From contig OX442416.1 in NCBI GenBank assembly GCA_949361645.1, forward strand, positions 3,092,146 through 3,156,145: a DNA stretch of 64,000 nucleotides, in the 5' to 3' direction. Positions 21,540 through 33,455 of the stretch are shown here, piece by piece. This stretch comes from Spongilla lacustris. Taxonomy: Eukaryota; Porifera; Demospongiae; Spongillida; Spongillidae. The position numbers and the translations under genes were made by a program. Below the pieces are notes generated by a model. That model did no database searches and had not been told where the DNA came from. It was given only the letters and a program-made list of their open reading frames with translations. Every line of letters starts with the position of its first letter. Positions within the stretch are counted from its first letter, which is position 1.

Positions 21540-23105
21540 GACTGGTCAGACCGACAGGTTATCTCATCTTATCTGTGTGTACGCTCAACGGCTCTGGCGT
21601 AGTCGATACAACTTTTGTGCCTTCGTTATAGTTGAACATAACGAGGTACGAGTTGATTAGGTTAAAATATATAAGGGCAATCTCGAGATAGCGCAAACAA
21701 ACCATGGATCCAGGGTTTGCGCAGGACAATCCCGGTTTCGCGCAAATCCATGCATGCTTTGCGCGTAACATAAACATGTACATATGCATTTTATAATGGT
21801 AACTGAAATGCTGCAGGATTGTCCTGCGCAAACCAGCACTGTGTAAAAAGGTCCTCAAATACAGATACGAACAGCGACTGCCACCTTTAGGATGCCAAAT
21901 CGAACTTGACCTTTCTCGAGCGTTTATTGTCAAGCACGTGACCTGGTACTAGTACCGGCACGCGGTGCAAAATAGCTAGCCATGGTTATTACACACATAC
22001 AGGCACCTTAGTTGTAGCATATCTGAGTGAGTCTGATCATTGTCTGATTCAGGGCAAGCTTTACCCCCACTCACGCCCGTAAGCCATGTTCAAACGTCTA
22101 TTACGTAATCATTGGGAATGGAGACATTCAGTACCTCAAATACTAAAAGGGACACTGGAACCGTAAGTAGTAGGGAAAGCGTGTTCTACGGTATCACACA
22201 CCTGCCTTAATGATCTGGCTAACATGATTTTACCACAACTCTCAAAGATCCTGAGAAAAATGTACAAACATCTTGAAAAAACACATGTGTCTATGGAAGT
22301 GTTGGTTTTGGGTCATGGAACCAACAGACAGACCCTGGAATTTATTATTTCATTTAAAAGGAATAGTTTATGCTGTCCCTCACTGTATTAGTGCGTTGCA
22401 ATTTCATTTTTGTCATTTCCTGTTTTTTTGGTAAACAGAAATATACTTTGTTCCATACATTTCAATGGACGCGTGCGCGGAAAATTAACGGACGTTTGCA
22501 ATGACGCGTCAGGAATACGTCATGAGCCTCCGAAATTTCTGGCAATGCGGCGTTCCCCAATGCTCCCTGCATGGCCGGGCTCCCACACTCACCCTCAATA
22601 ACTGCTATCATCTCCCCACCAGCCTACGGGCCTGCCGAATATGTCGGGAGCGCTGCAAGCTTCCAGAAGCCAACGCGTTTTGCGTTGGGACAAAAGACCC
22701 CGCTACACGTATATTGACCCAGCCTATATACATGTATATATGTTTCCAAATGTATACTTACCGACGGTTACCGTTCATTCGTTTTGAAAATACAATCCCA
22801 CTCGTACACATCTGGCCATGCATGTCTATCCTATGACGTAAGGATTCAGCAGCGAATCCAGGAAGGGAGAAGGGCACTAGGGTCACGTGCCTGGCTCTAA
22901 TAGCTAGCACACTCCGACATACGGTTTCATGAAATGACTCTAATGTAAACTGTATGACCTTGCTGGCTTGCTCCCACAAGTCTGCAAACAGTGCACGCCA
23001 GTATTTACATCTTCGGTACAGAGCCAAGGCTGAAGAAAATTAATGTGTCGGTCATGCTATTCGATGGTACGTATTGATAAAAGACGTACATGTAGGTCTT
23101 TAATT
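21540..23105. repeat. Inner left arm, nearly identical to 24150-25700
   Basis: No supported gene. Open frames at 22410-22601 and 22501-22836 recur exactly or almost exactly in the mirror arm, but this only reflects DNA identity: in about 300 bases compared by eye near 22080-22380 versus 24880-25180 I find one mismatch. The motifs have no recognisable protein family. Confidence 0.7.
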
Positions 23106-23111
23106 TAATTA

Positions 23112-23422
23112 ATAACGCCTACAAGTTGATTGGTTTAATAATACTCAACGGGCAGTCTCGAGATTGCGCAACCTACAATGTAACTAAGGATCCAGGCCTG
23201 CACTATGAAAAAGGTATTGTTATACACTACTGTATAACAGTGTGTATATAGACGTTATTGCGTATACGTGTGTATAAAGTCTCAATACGCAGTGTTATAC
23301 ACCCCTAATTGATGTTATACACTAGTGCAGGCCTGGATCCTTAGTTACATTGTAGGTTGCGCAATCTCGAGACTGCCCGTTGAGTATTTTTAAACCAATC
23401 AACTCGTAGGCGTTATTAATTA
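23112..23422. repeat. Nested hairpin in the palindrome spacer
   Basis: About 110 bp starting aataacgcctac and ending ggatccaggcctgcact is mirrored after a loop of about 100 bp, ending gtaggcgttatt. The arms contain the same ctcgagattgcgcaa motif as the gcgcaa clusters. Confidence 0.85.
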
Positions 23423-23425
23423 ATA

Positions 23426-24149
23426 CTGCGTCCGCGAGTTAAGTGGGTACAAATTTAGGGGAAACTAAAAACCTAAAAGATCCGCTAGCAATAAAATCAC
23501 AGGTACTGGTTGTAAAATAAGTAGAGTAACCTTTTACACTGCGTTTGCATTATAATTTATAAGAGCTGCAACTATCGCAGTTTTGATGCACACACTTTAA
23601 ATAGGCATATTGCGGTACTACACTTATCATTTTATCATTTTGAACCCCTTCCCTTCTTGACTGTAAATTGATAAGCATACATGAGCCATCTATATCAATG
23701 CAGCTCTTGGTTTCCCTAATACTTAAAATTACATGTGCATGCAGACTCGCAAAACATCATGAAAAGCATCCAAGTTTAAACGCACGCGGAAATATATAGA
23801 GTTATTTAGACACGATAGAACACATGCACACAGTTAAAAATAATACATCGCTTACGACTGAAAATCGATTGAAATGTGTAAAAGTTCAACTTGGCTTATG
23901 CAATGTGATTACTGCCGTTTTTCTATGATGATGAATTAAGGTTTCATCGGAATGGACCCCTTTTATATCGCCGCATTTGTAGCATCCAGCGAGCTGAATG
24001 ATCTCTCACAAAATGCATCCAATGTTGTCTCAAGAGTCGTACTTTCACATTACTGTATTTGAAAACAAAAATACCCATCAGCGGACCTTTTAGTTTTTTT
24101 ACTTCCCCCCAAAACGGCTTAAATTTACCCACTTTACTCGCGGACGCGG
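23426..24149. mobile_element. 724-bp MITE in the palindrome centre
   Basis: The ends are ctgcgtccgcgag and its near reverse complement (ctcgcggacgcgg), with partial inverted similarity for about 70 bp (aagtgggtaaattt, ccgct). TA lies on each side (23424-23425, 24150-24151). The interior is AT-rich and non-coding. Confidence 0.8.
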
Positions 24150-26161
24150 TATTAAATTAAAGACCTATACATGTACGTCTTTTATCAATACATACCATCG
24201 AATAGCATGACCGACACATTAATTTTCTTCAGCCTTGGCTCTGTACCGAAGATGTAAATACTGGCGTGCACTGTTTGCAGACTTGTGGGAGCAAGCCAGC
24301 AAGGTCATACAGTTTACATTAGAGTCATTTCATGAAACCGTATATGTCGGAGTGTGCTAGCTATTAGAGCCAGGCACGTGCCCCTAGTGCCCTTCTCCCC
24401 CCCTGGATTCGCTGCTGAATCCTTACGTCATAGGGTAGACATGCATGGCCAGATGTGTACGAGTGGGATTGTATTTTCAAAACGAATGAACGGTAACCGT
24501 CGGTAAGTATACATTTGGAAACATATATACATGTATATAGGCTGGGTCAATATACGTGTAGCGGGGTCTTTTGTCCCAACGCAAAACGCGTTGGCTTCTG
24601 GAAGCTTTGCAGCGCTCCCGACATATTCGGCAGGCCCGTAGGCTGGTCGGGAGATGATAGCAGTTATTGAGGGTGAGTGTGGGAGCCCGGCCATGCAGGG
24701 AGCATTGGGGAACGCCGCATTGCCAGAAATTTCGGAGGCTCATGACGTATTCCTGACGCGTCATTGCAAACGTCCGTTAATTTTCCGCGCACGCGTCCAT
24801 TGAAATGTATGGAACAAAGTATATTTCTGTTTACCAAAAAAACAGGAAATGACAAAAATGAAATTGCAACGCACTAATACAGTGAGGGACAGCATAAAAT
24901 ATTCCTTTTAAATGAAATAATAAATTCCAGGGTCTGTCTGTTGGTTCCATGACCCAAAACCAACACTTCCATAGACACATGTGTTTTTTCAAGATGTTTG
25001 TACATTTTTCTCAGGATCTTTGAGAGTTGTGGTAAAATCATGTTAGCCAGATCATTAAGGCAGGTGTGTGATACCGTAGAACACGCTTTCCCTACTACTT
25101 ACGGTTCCAGTGTCCCTTTTAGTATTTGAGGTACTGAATGTCTCCATTCCCAATGATTACGTAATAGACGTTTGAACATGGCTTACGGGCGTGAGTGGGG
25201 GTAAAGCTTGCCCTGAATCAGACAATGATCAGACTCACTCAGATATGCTACAACTAAGGTGCCTGTATGTGTGTAATAACCATGGCTAGCTATTTTGCAC
25301 CGCGTGCCGGTACTAGTACCAGGTCACGTGCTTGACAATAAACGCTCGAGAAAGGTCAAGTTCGATTTGGCATCCTAAAGGTGGCAGTCGCTGTTCGTAT
25401 CTGTATTTGAGGACCTTTTTACACAGTGCTGGTTTGCGCAGGACAATCCTGCAGCATTTCAGTTACCATTATAAAATGCATATGTACATGTTTATGTTAC
25501 GCGCAAAGCATGCATGGATTTGCGCGAAACCGGGATTGTCCTGCGCAAACCCTGGATCCATGGTTTGCACTATCTCGAGATTGCCCTTATATATTTTAAC
25601 CTAATCAACTCGTACCTCGTTGTGCTCAACTATAACGAAGGCATAAAAGTTGTATCGACTACGCCAGAGCCGTTGAGCGTACACACAGATAAGATGAGAT
25701 AACAGTCTGGGTCTCTAACCTGTTTGGGCTTTTCAAGACGGTAAGTTGTGTGGTAGGCATTTAATATTAAGAGCGGATCCATTGATACTCTATAGAACAC
25801 TTTCCAGAAGTTTTGTGATGGTTGTAAAAGGCTTATGGGCGCCCGCTAATCACGATTATACATTGAAGTTTAAGTACGGGGGTGGGTAAACGGAAGTACA
25901 GCCAAAAAGGAGATCAGGTAGCTAGTTTGATGGGTAGTTGCGCTTATAAATGGGACTAGTACCAACCGTTTGATGTTTTGGGTTAAGTTAAACTTGGACG
26001 CTGACTTTGTGATGTGCTCTGTTCACAAGCCAGAATTAGAAACATGTCAGTGACAAGTTTTTTTCGTCTTTTTTTTTTTAAAAATCTGTGCAGCATTCTA
26101 GCCGTGTTAGGAAAGTGCATGGTGTATGTAGAAGATTTTGTATGACAGTGTCAACAACTAT

Positions 26162-27196
26162 CAGGACCCACGGTAGTGGGTCCTATGTAGGATTGGCTTC
26201 GTGGGCGTGGTTTTCGATCGAGCGTTTTAAAACGGTTATGAAGCGTTGCCTTTACTCGCCAACCCACATATAATCCATCACAAACATGACAGATATGCAC
26301 ATATAACGTGAGCTTCGCTAAACAGTGCCGTTTACGTGGAGTGACAAGTCGGTACAAAAATTCCGCCATTTAATTTTGTTCTCCTCCTCCGTCTTCCGTT
26401 CATCACGTATAACTCGCGACAGAAACGTTGTAAGAAGACGAGATTCCATTCAAAAATTAGCATTTTATTTCAATAAGACCTACAGTTGTTAGCTGGTGAT
26501 GAAATGCCGTGAAATGACCCAAGCAGGTGCAATTTATTATCGAATTCTCGGTTGCCTAGCAGTATGCAATATGACGCCACACACGTGTCTTAATTTACTG
26601 TTGCCAGGCTACGCAAAATTGTAAGCAGCTGCAACACGTTTACAGCAGGCGGTTCTAATTCAGCAAAGGTGACCAAGCCAAAGAAAACGGCTCGTTAACA
26701 AAGAGAACACTGCATGAGTTTTAAGATATCCGAAGAACAAAGGTAGGCCTATCAATAAAATTAAAAAGAGGCCTATATAATCTGATTAACCGATACTAAT
26801 AAGAAGAATCTAAGCCGCATTGCAACGAATACACTAAGCCATATTTAATATTGATTGAACACTCCTGGCAGAGATAAAAAAAAATTAGGGGAACAAGTAA
26901 ATCAAAAAACTTCTCTATCGAGAAAGTGATTGGTGGTATGTAGGATTAGTGGTGCAAAAAGCAAGGAAACAAGGTACAGTATGTTAAAGGGAGGTTTGGT
27001 AGGATCCTACAACTATAACAGTCCTACATTTGCAAATAGGCATCTTCATTTGCAAATTCAATTCTGAATCAGGACTGTGAGTTGTAGGATCCTACCAAAC
27101 CTTACTTTAACATACCTTGTTTCCTTGCTTTTTGCACCACCAATCCTACATACCACCAATCACTTTCTCGATAGAGAAGTTTTTGATTTACTTGTA
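26162..27196. mobile_element. Composite insertion private to the right arm
   Basis: The left arm is continuous (gtgtcaacaactatataata in right-arm orientation), but here about 1.03 kb separates caacaacta from tataatatagg. The right part is a foldback element (26894-27194). The left part (26163-26890) has no recognisable features beyond a short palindromic start (ggacccac, gtgggtcc). Confidence 0.7.
26894..27194. mobile_element. Foldback MITE (about 300 bp)
   Basis: caagtaaatcaaaaaacttc at the left returns in reverse complement at the right end. Each arm is about 115 bp and includes tctatcgagaaagtgattgg and gtaggatcctacc. It belongs to the same family as 2164-2446 by motif order. Confidence 0.85.
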
Positions 27197-27432
27197 TAAT
27201 ATAGGTTACAAAAAAAAAAAAGAAAAAAAAACTCAGTACATGTTATATTTGATATCATGCAATGTGGATGTACTCATTATTCGTTACCCATCGCTAATAT
27301 ATTACAGATCTGTCTGATTAACGCATTGCGCAGGGCAATCCCAGGATTGTCCTGATCTATGCTTTGCGCATGAGCAATCCCAGGATTGCGCGGCAAAATC
27401 CATGTTTTTTTTTACCAAAGACGACGAAAGCA

Positions 27433-27627
27433 ATGAAGTTCATGGTTACAACCGTTATGCTGGTACTGGGAATAGCCACGTTTGCAACCGCAATCAATCA
27501 CAAGAAAGTAGCACATTATGAATCGATGGAGGAACAATCCTATGAAGTCATGAAAAAGCCATCTTACATGTATCGTGCTCAGTACGTTCTGTTTTGCGCA
27601 TGCGCATTCACATACATGTACTCCTAA
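27433..27627 (+). pseudogene. K5: truncated KPSYE gene
   Basis: Starts MKFMVTTVMLVLGIATFATA and continues INHKKVAHYESMEEQSYEVM, then KKPSY, after which the family sequence stops abruptly and unrelated DNA supplies MYRAQYVLFCACAFTYMYS before a stop. Compared with mirror copy K4, the repeat body, tail and intron are deleted. About 600 bp of promoter DNA is also missing, so the start lies directly after the gcgcaa/ggatt motif cluster. There is no TATA box at the usual distance. It could encode a short secreted peptide if transcribed from elsewhere, but a pseudogene is much more likely. Confidence 0.85.
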
Positions 27628-27869
27628 CCAGATACATGAAGTAACTGATTACGCAATGACAGTATTATAGCTATCGGTACGTGCATGGCCTAAGTCTCTC
27701 ACTACACATTAGTGGCATCAGTAAATAACAGGCCAAAAACACGTTCTGTTTTGCGCATGCGCATTCACATACATGTACTCCTAACCAGATACATGAAGTA
27801 ACTGATTACGCAATGACAGTATTATAGCTATCGGTACGTGCATGGCCTAAGTCTCTCACTACACATTAG
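27584..27869. repeat. Tandem duplication, period about 157 bp
   Basis: A block starting acgttctgttttgcgcatgc and ending cactacacattag occurs twice. The left arm has a single equivalent (about 18945-19075). Confidence 0.9.
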
Positions 27870-27999
27870 CGCGCTCATCATGTAATGTGATTATCCATTC
27901 GCGCAAATGGCACGTGCGTCAGCATTTGGTTAATTCTGTCTCTTACTGTTTCATAATGTAATGGATCATGGTGAATTATAAAACCGCACGAAACAAACA

Positions 28000-28690
28000 A
28001 GGAGATGTGATTTGACAGACCGCATCTGGAGAGTAGGGGGGAGTTGTTGCGGGAAAGGGCATCCCTCCTTCCAAGCTAGGTAGTATTGGCAGTCTGAACA
28101 GGCCCGTAAGTTGGTGGGGGTCGGTGGGATCGGTCGAACCTCCGCTCGTCTAAGCTAGTTCCGCTCGCCATTAAAATAATTTATTCATTGTCGGTGAATC
28201 ATTGTTGAAATGGCGCATATATGTGGTCATGCATATATCTATCCTATGGCGTAAGCATTCAGCGGCAAGTCCAGGGGAAAGAAGGGCACTAGGGGCACGT
28301 GCCGCTGAATAGCTAGCACACTCCGACACTCTGATGCATACATGCATGACGTCAGCACAAAACTATATCACAAATTCAAAGTTTACGATAACAGCACGTG
28401 CAATACCTTGCTGGCTTCCTCCCACAAGCCTGTATCTACATCTTCAATACAGAGCCAAGGCTGATAAAAATTAATGCGTCAGTGATGCTATTCGATGGTA
28501 CGTTACATCATATAGACTTACATGTAGGTCTTTAATTCAAGCACACAACTTATTGTGTTTAAAAGCCCAAATTGGTAGGAGTCTGGCAAGTCAGACAGGT
28601 TATCTCAACTTATCTGCAGTGTGTACGCTGAGCGGCTCTGGCGTACGTAGACGATACAAGTCAATTGTTGTGCCTTCGTTATATAGCATC
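28000..28690. repeat. Older diverged copy of the arm's inner sequence
   Basis: 28195-28520 resembles 22800-23090 (tatcctatggcgtaagcatt, gaagggcactaggg, tagctagcacactccgac). 28540-28690 resembles 21490-21640 (gacaggttatctca, cggctctggcgta, tgccttcgttat). This section has no equivalent at the mirrored left-arm position. No gene seen. Confidence 0.65.
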
Positions 28691-29037
28691 ATGCAGACCT
28701 TGAATTAGTTGAATACGAGTTGATTATTGGGTTTTAAAATACAATAAGGGCAATCTCGAGATTGCGCAACAAAACTATGGATCCAGGGTTTGCGCAAGAC
28801 AATCCTGTTACTGATGTGATTTGTTCATAGTGTTTTAATTGCCATCATAAATGTATGTTCAGTACGCGGCCCGATTCATAATGTGAATGACCCGCTTTAA
28901 AGCGGCCTTCCGTTTGAGACGGTCAACCCGATTCATTACCTGACCCACTTTAAAGCCAGCTGACCCAATTCAACTGAAACTCCGATTCTTCTGACACCAG
29001 TGGTCTCGACATCGAGTCAATGTGCACGCATACGCGG

Positions 29038-29231
<194 letters not shown>

Positions 29232-29645
29232 CACACATTAATTTTTTGGGTGATTTCATCATATCAGTCCATTGACTCCATGGATGGCTTACATATGTTA
29301 GTCGAGTTCTTTTGACCAAATTATAAGTATATCACTAGACAATTTGTATGCACACAATACTCACTTGTGACACATTAAAGAGTATGTTTTTTTTGTGTTT
29401 GGTTTTTGTTTTTACAATACTAGAATCACACACCCCTCTTGTTCGTGGTTAATAACCGACACAATATTGCTAATTACAGTAATATAGAATCGCCCACTTA
29501 AGCTCATGGATCAGGCTACTTTCCGATACAGAAATAAGCGCAAAATTTTCAAGGATAAAAATCGGCAACGAAATTAGAATAAATTTAAGCTGCCGGTTTT
29601 TATCCTACAGGGTTATAGGTGTCTGCTGGACATTACCAGGTTAAC

Positions 29646-30430
29646 CTTAATTCTCCAGGTCCAAGTCCTACGCGTAGGACCAATATTTGAAAATTCATTA
29701 TAAATAGAAATGCAGTTTTTTGGCATCCATTTCTCTACTGTTGTTTGATGTGTCTATCATGCTAAATTTACCAATTGTCAGTCTATTTTTTAAATCACAC
29801 CCTTGGTTACACGATGCAAATAAACAGATACGGTTCTTAAAAATGCATTATGTAGATAATTTAATTGTCGCAGAAAAAAGTATGACAAGTATCACTTTTG
29901 AAAAGTGTTTTTTTTAAGCATGATGTGTGGGCTACTTTATACATTCTACGGCAGTGTTTTTACTCTAATTGATTTTGTCATTTTTACCGAAAACGCACTG
30001 TACGTTTTCAAGATTTTGTCCATTTACTTGGCTATTCCCGCAACATGAGTCTGACAAATACCTATCGTTCATAAGCTTGTGGAGCTAGCAATTTCCAAAT
30101 CTTTTTTTATATGCTTAGTGCAAAAGACCTGACCTACTACCCCCTTCTTTTAAAATGTTGCTCTGATCTTCCCAACATTACTTTTTGGTACTTTAAGTGC
30201 TTTGCAATTTACCGCAAATACGTCTTTTAGCAATGCAGTATTGATTGTATTTGACAATCTTTGAAGAATTGCAAGAAAGTAAAAATATTTCCTGAATTAA
30301 TAATCATTTCTAGAGTGCAATGAGATTTTGGTTTATTTTTTGATCATATGAGTTAGCTAAAAATTAATTTTAACTTGTGTCCTACGCTTAGGACGCTAAT
30401 CCTACGCGTAGGACGACGGGAGATTAAAGG
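29646..30430. mobile_element. piggyBac-like non-autonomous element (785 bp)
   Basis: Flanked by TTAA at 29642-29645 and 30431-30434, with the unoccupied TTAA preserved in the left arm at 17926-17929. The ends begin ccttaattctcc and cctttaatctcc. Subterminal copies of the palindrome cctacgcgtagg occur once at the left and once at the right, plus a variant (cctacgcttagg). TTAA target duplication with short C-starting inverted repeats is the piggyBac signature. The interior has a 65-codon open frame (29720-29917) without transposase motifs. Confidence 0.87.
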
Positions 30431-30729
30431 TTAAAGCTAAAGGAATTATATATTGTATACACTGATGTTTTAAATTTTTGTTTCAATCATTATAACATCT
30501 AGCACCGACAAAGCTACAACTGAAGATAGCGCCGCGGTCCTTTTCGACACATGCTAGAACGAAGCGTGAAAGCTATATTACGTACATAGTTATACCGTGT
30601 ATGAATAAATTCAGCGATCTATTCAGCCTGCTACCTTTTTCAGTACAACCAACACATCGCGGGCACCCAAACTGGCGATGTTAATGAGTTCGTACTAGTT
30701 CTTTACAACGCAGCGCAAGTATGCACTGG

Positions 30730-31660
30730 TTAAGGTTAATATGTCGTAACCGCGATATATCGCGGTTACAGCGTTTAACCGCGGTAAAAATTAATATCGC
30801 AGTTAATGTACATATTCTCAGGTGTTCAGCAACGGAGTAGACCTCAAGAAGTACAAAAACGAAATGTGGCAGTTCTTTGCTATTCACAAGCAGCTACTTG
30901 ATGAATCTAGCTACAAGTATGCATATGTAGGGTGGTTTACACCAAGTGCAACGAGCCGAGTGGGTTTCACGACATGGCCATACCACTGCAAACATGAGGC
31001 ATCACGCAAAGTATTTTGAATACCGTATATGACTCAAGGTCGGTAATTTTTACCATCCAGTTCTAGCTGCACCATGCAGTCTCTATCAGACGCTAAGAAG
31101 AGGTAAACGATTACCATAGACACATTTGTGCAAAAAAATTCCAGGAAGATAGCAAGGATATACAAGACTAGTGATGATGATTTGGTCAAAAAAAAAAAAG
31201 CCAGCGGCATGCAGGATAATACTACTAAGTACACAGAAAATAAATAGACAAAGAACTAGTATATGGAAGAAGAAGAAATAGACTTTAGAAAAGATACCTA
31301 CTTTTTGTGATGGAAAGAACTTATCCACTTGTGGCAAAACTGGCTGAAAAGGTATTTTAGCCATTCCTGGTTCAACCGATTCTTCAGAAAGGGTATTTTC
31401 TGCTGCCAATAACATATTATAAAAGAAAAGATGCATGGAATTTACATGTATTGCCTTCAGGAGTATTTTCAGTGATCAAATGATTCATATATATTGCATG
31501 CTTTAACCGCGGTGAATAAATAACCGCGCCATAACCGCGGTAAGTCAAATTTAATTGTTAAATCGCGGAGACCGTTCAACCGGTTATAAATTAAAGCCGG
31601 CCGCCGGCTTTGAAGCCGGTCGACCCGCTGGGAATCGGGTCAACCCGCTTTAAAATATTG
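30730..31660. repeat. ccgcggttaa repeat (right arm)
   Basis: Mirror of 16560-17500, with cgatatatcgcggttacagc near 30752 and ataaccgcggtaag near 31532. Short open frames (30822-31019, 31610-31969) are also mirrored, but with differences. No gene call. Confidence 0.55.
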
Positions 31661-31934
31661 TTTTCAAAAAGCACAATCGAATCGGTTAAAATAGCTTTTT
31701 CACTGAAAGCAGGGATATCAAGATTTCAACTTAACAAAGATGCCGCACTGCTTCTAGGGCTGTGTACAGCGATCCCCTATATCCCATATGGTGGTACTAT
31801 TACCCCCGTCCCCGCACCTACCCCAGCCACACCCAACATCAGATGGAAATCCGCCGCTATAGCATTACCACGTACATTAATACAAGCGTGCTTACGTCAT
31901 ACTAGGTTCTGCTTACTAAAGTACATGTACATGT

Positions 31935-32190
31935 GTAACCTGATCACTGTCGTCAGACTGTGCCAATAGATCAACGTGGGCGTGGTTGCTGCGGTCAATT
32001 AAATATACATGCAATCTTACATAACTGGTACTGACATGTATATGGACATATTCAAGATCCGCTACTTATACAACTTGCAACTACTTATGGATATTGACAT
32101 AAAGAATGGCTCTCTCCCTTGACTCCCAGACTACATACACAATCAGCGCCATTCATGTCGTCTCCTTTCGACGAACATTATTTATATGCG
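31935..32190 (+). promoter_or_regulatory. Orphan KPSYE 5' flank (right arm)
   Basis: Mirror of 16010-16340. It contains the upstream motifs of KPSYE genes in plus orientation but leads into unrelated sequence instead of a gene. Confidence 0.55.
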
Positions 32191-33400
32191 TGAGGTCATC
32201 ACCAGTCGACTATACGTTCAACGTGGGCGTTGAATTTTAAGAAGCATGAACACTAATTGAATTGGAGGTAGGAGGCCGTGTTGGATATGGTCCCCAGGCA
32301 GCACTCAATGGTGTGGATGCTCTGGTACACAAACAGCTCTCCGATGGGCACCTGTGCACAAGGGTGTGTGGTCAGGTACTACACACCCTCAATTAACCAC
32401 CTACATCAATTTTCCTCCAACAGACACTGGTGCTGCCGGCTTTATCATCTACTTTACTGCACGTGCCTGCACAGTAGACTGACCCATCACAGTAAAATAA
32501 CACATGTACACGTACGCGTCAATAAAAGGTACGTTGGTGCCACGACAGCAATACGTTACGAATACAATCGTAACGCAAATGATATCGTTACGCTACTTAT
32601 AACCTTAGTGTAACTTTATTGCTTCTAACGTAGTATCGGGCTTTGTTGATACGCATTCTAACAAAGCGGTAAAACACCCGGGCCGCGCGCTTATCTTTGC
32701 GTATGTAGCTTTAAGCAATTAACGCAATTTACTATATAAACCTAACGCAACACAATCATAGCGTAATACAATGCGCTCGCTTTCCATTGTCGCATATACT
32801 ATACAGTGTGTACACATACACGTAGAACAGTGCCGTCCCACACAAAAGTTCACACTCGCATGCAAGTACATGTACAGTTCCATTGTTGAGTGCCACTTGA
32901 CAACTGATTTAGGGGACGATAATTTCGTGCAGAAGGTAAACTTTTGCCCAATGAATAGCACCTGCAACTGCAGCTTTTCCTCGCTGTTGATCAGTAGGCA
33001 AGCTAATATATCTTTATACAGTATGCGTCAATAAAAACCGTTAGCACGTATTACGTCTAAGATTCTGCTTACTACACACAGTACATCAGTACATGTACAA
33101 GTGTAGCCTCGTCACTGCTATCAGATTGTGCTAATAGACTAGATAAACGTGGCATGGGCTGCAGTCAATTAAATAGACATTCAATCTTACATAAACGCAA
33201 AGGGTATTGTCCATGGACATTTCCTAGATCTACTTGTAAACCTTGCAACTAGATATGGGTATTGACATTATAAATGGCGCTCTCCCTTGCGATTTATGTC
33301 GTCTGCTTTCAAGACGAACATTTATGTAATTACCCTTGTTACACATTTATGTGCATGCGGTCATTACCCTAATACTGGTATCAACGTTCATGCCAGGAAC

Positions 33401-33408
33401 TATAAAAG
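33401..33408 (+). promoter_or_regulatory. TATA box of K6
   Basis: tataaaag, 48-55 bp before the K6 start. A start site about 30 bp downstream would leave a 5' leader of roughly 25 bases. Confidence 0.82.
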
Positions 33409-33455
33409 CAATGAAGCTATAGGTCTATCTCACTTCCACAAAAACGACGAAAGAG

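Larger units (their letters stand above)
9815..23105 (+). repeat. Left arm of a giant inverted repeat
   Basis: Sequence from 9815 to 23105 reappears in reverse complement at 24150-34988. Landmarks pair in mirrored order: K3 with K6, the ttgggcaaaagtttacc block at 11590 with 32960, the 16.4 kb block with 31.6-31.9 kb, the GT microsatellite at 18.3 kb with the CA microsatellite at 29.1 kb, K4 with K5, and 21.6-23.1 kb with 24.2-25.7 kb. This arm carries extra insertions at 11811-14297 and 14597-15781 and a small tandem duplication at 17683-17937. Confidence 0.93.

Noticed and set aside
22410..22836. Open frames conserved exactly in both palindrome arms (22410-22601 and 24664-24855, and others)
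   Set aside because: The DNA itself is almost identical there, including non-coding positions, so frame conservation carries no evidence of coding.
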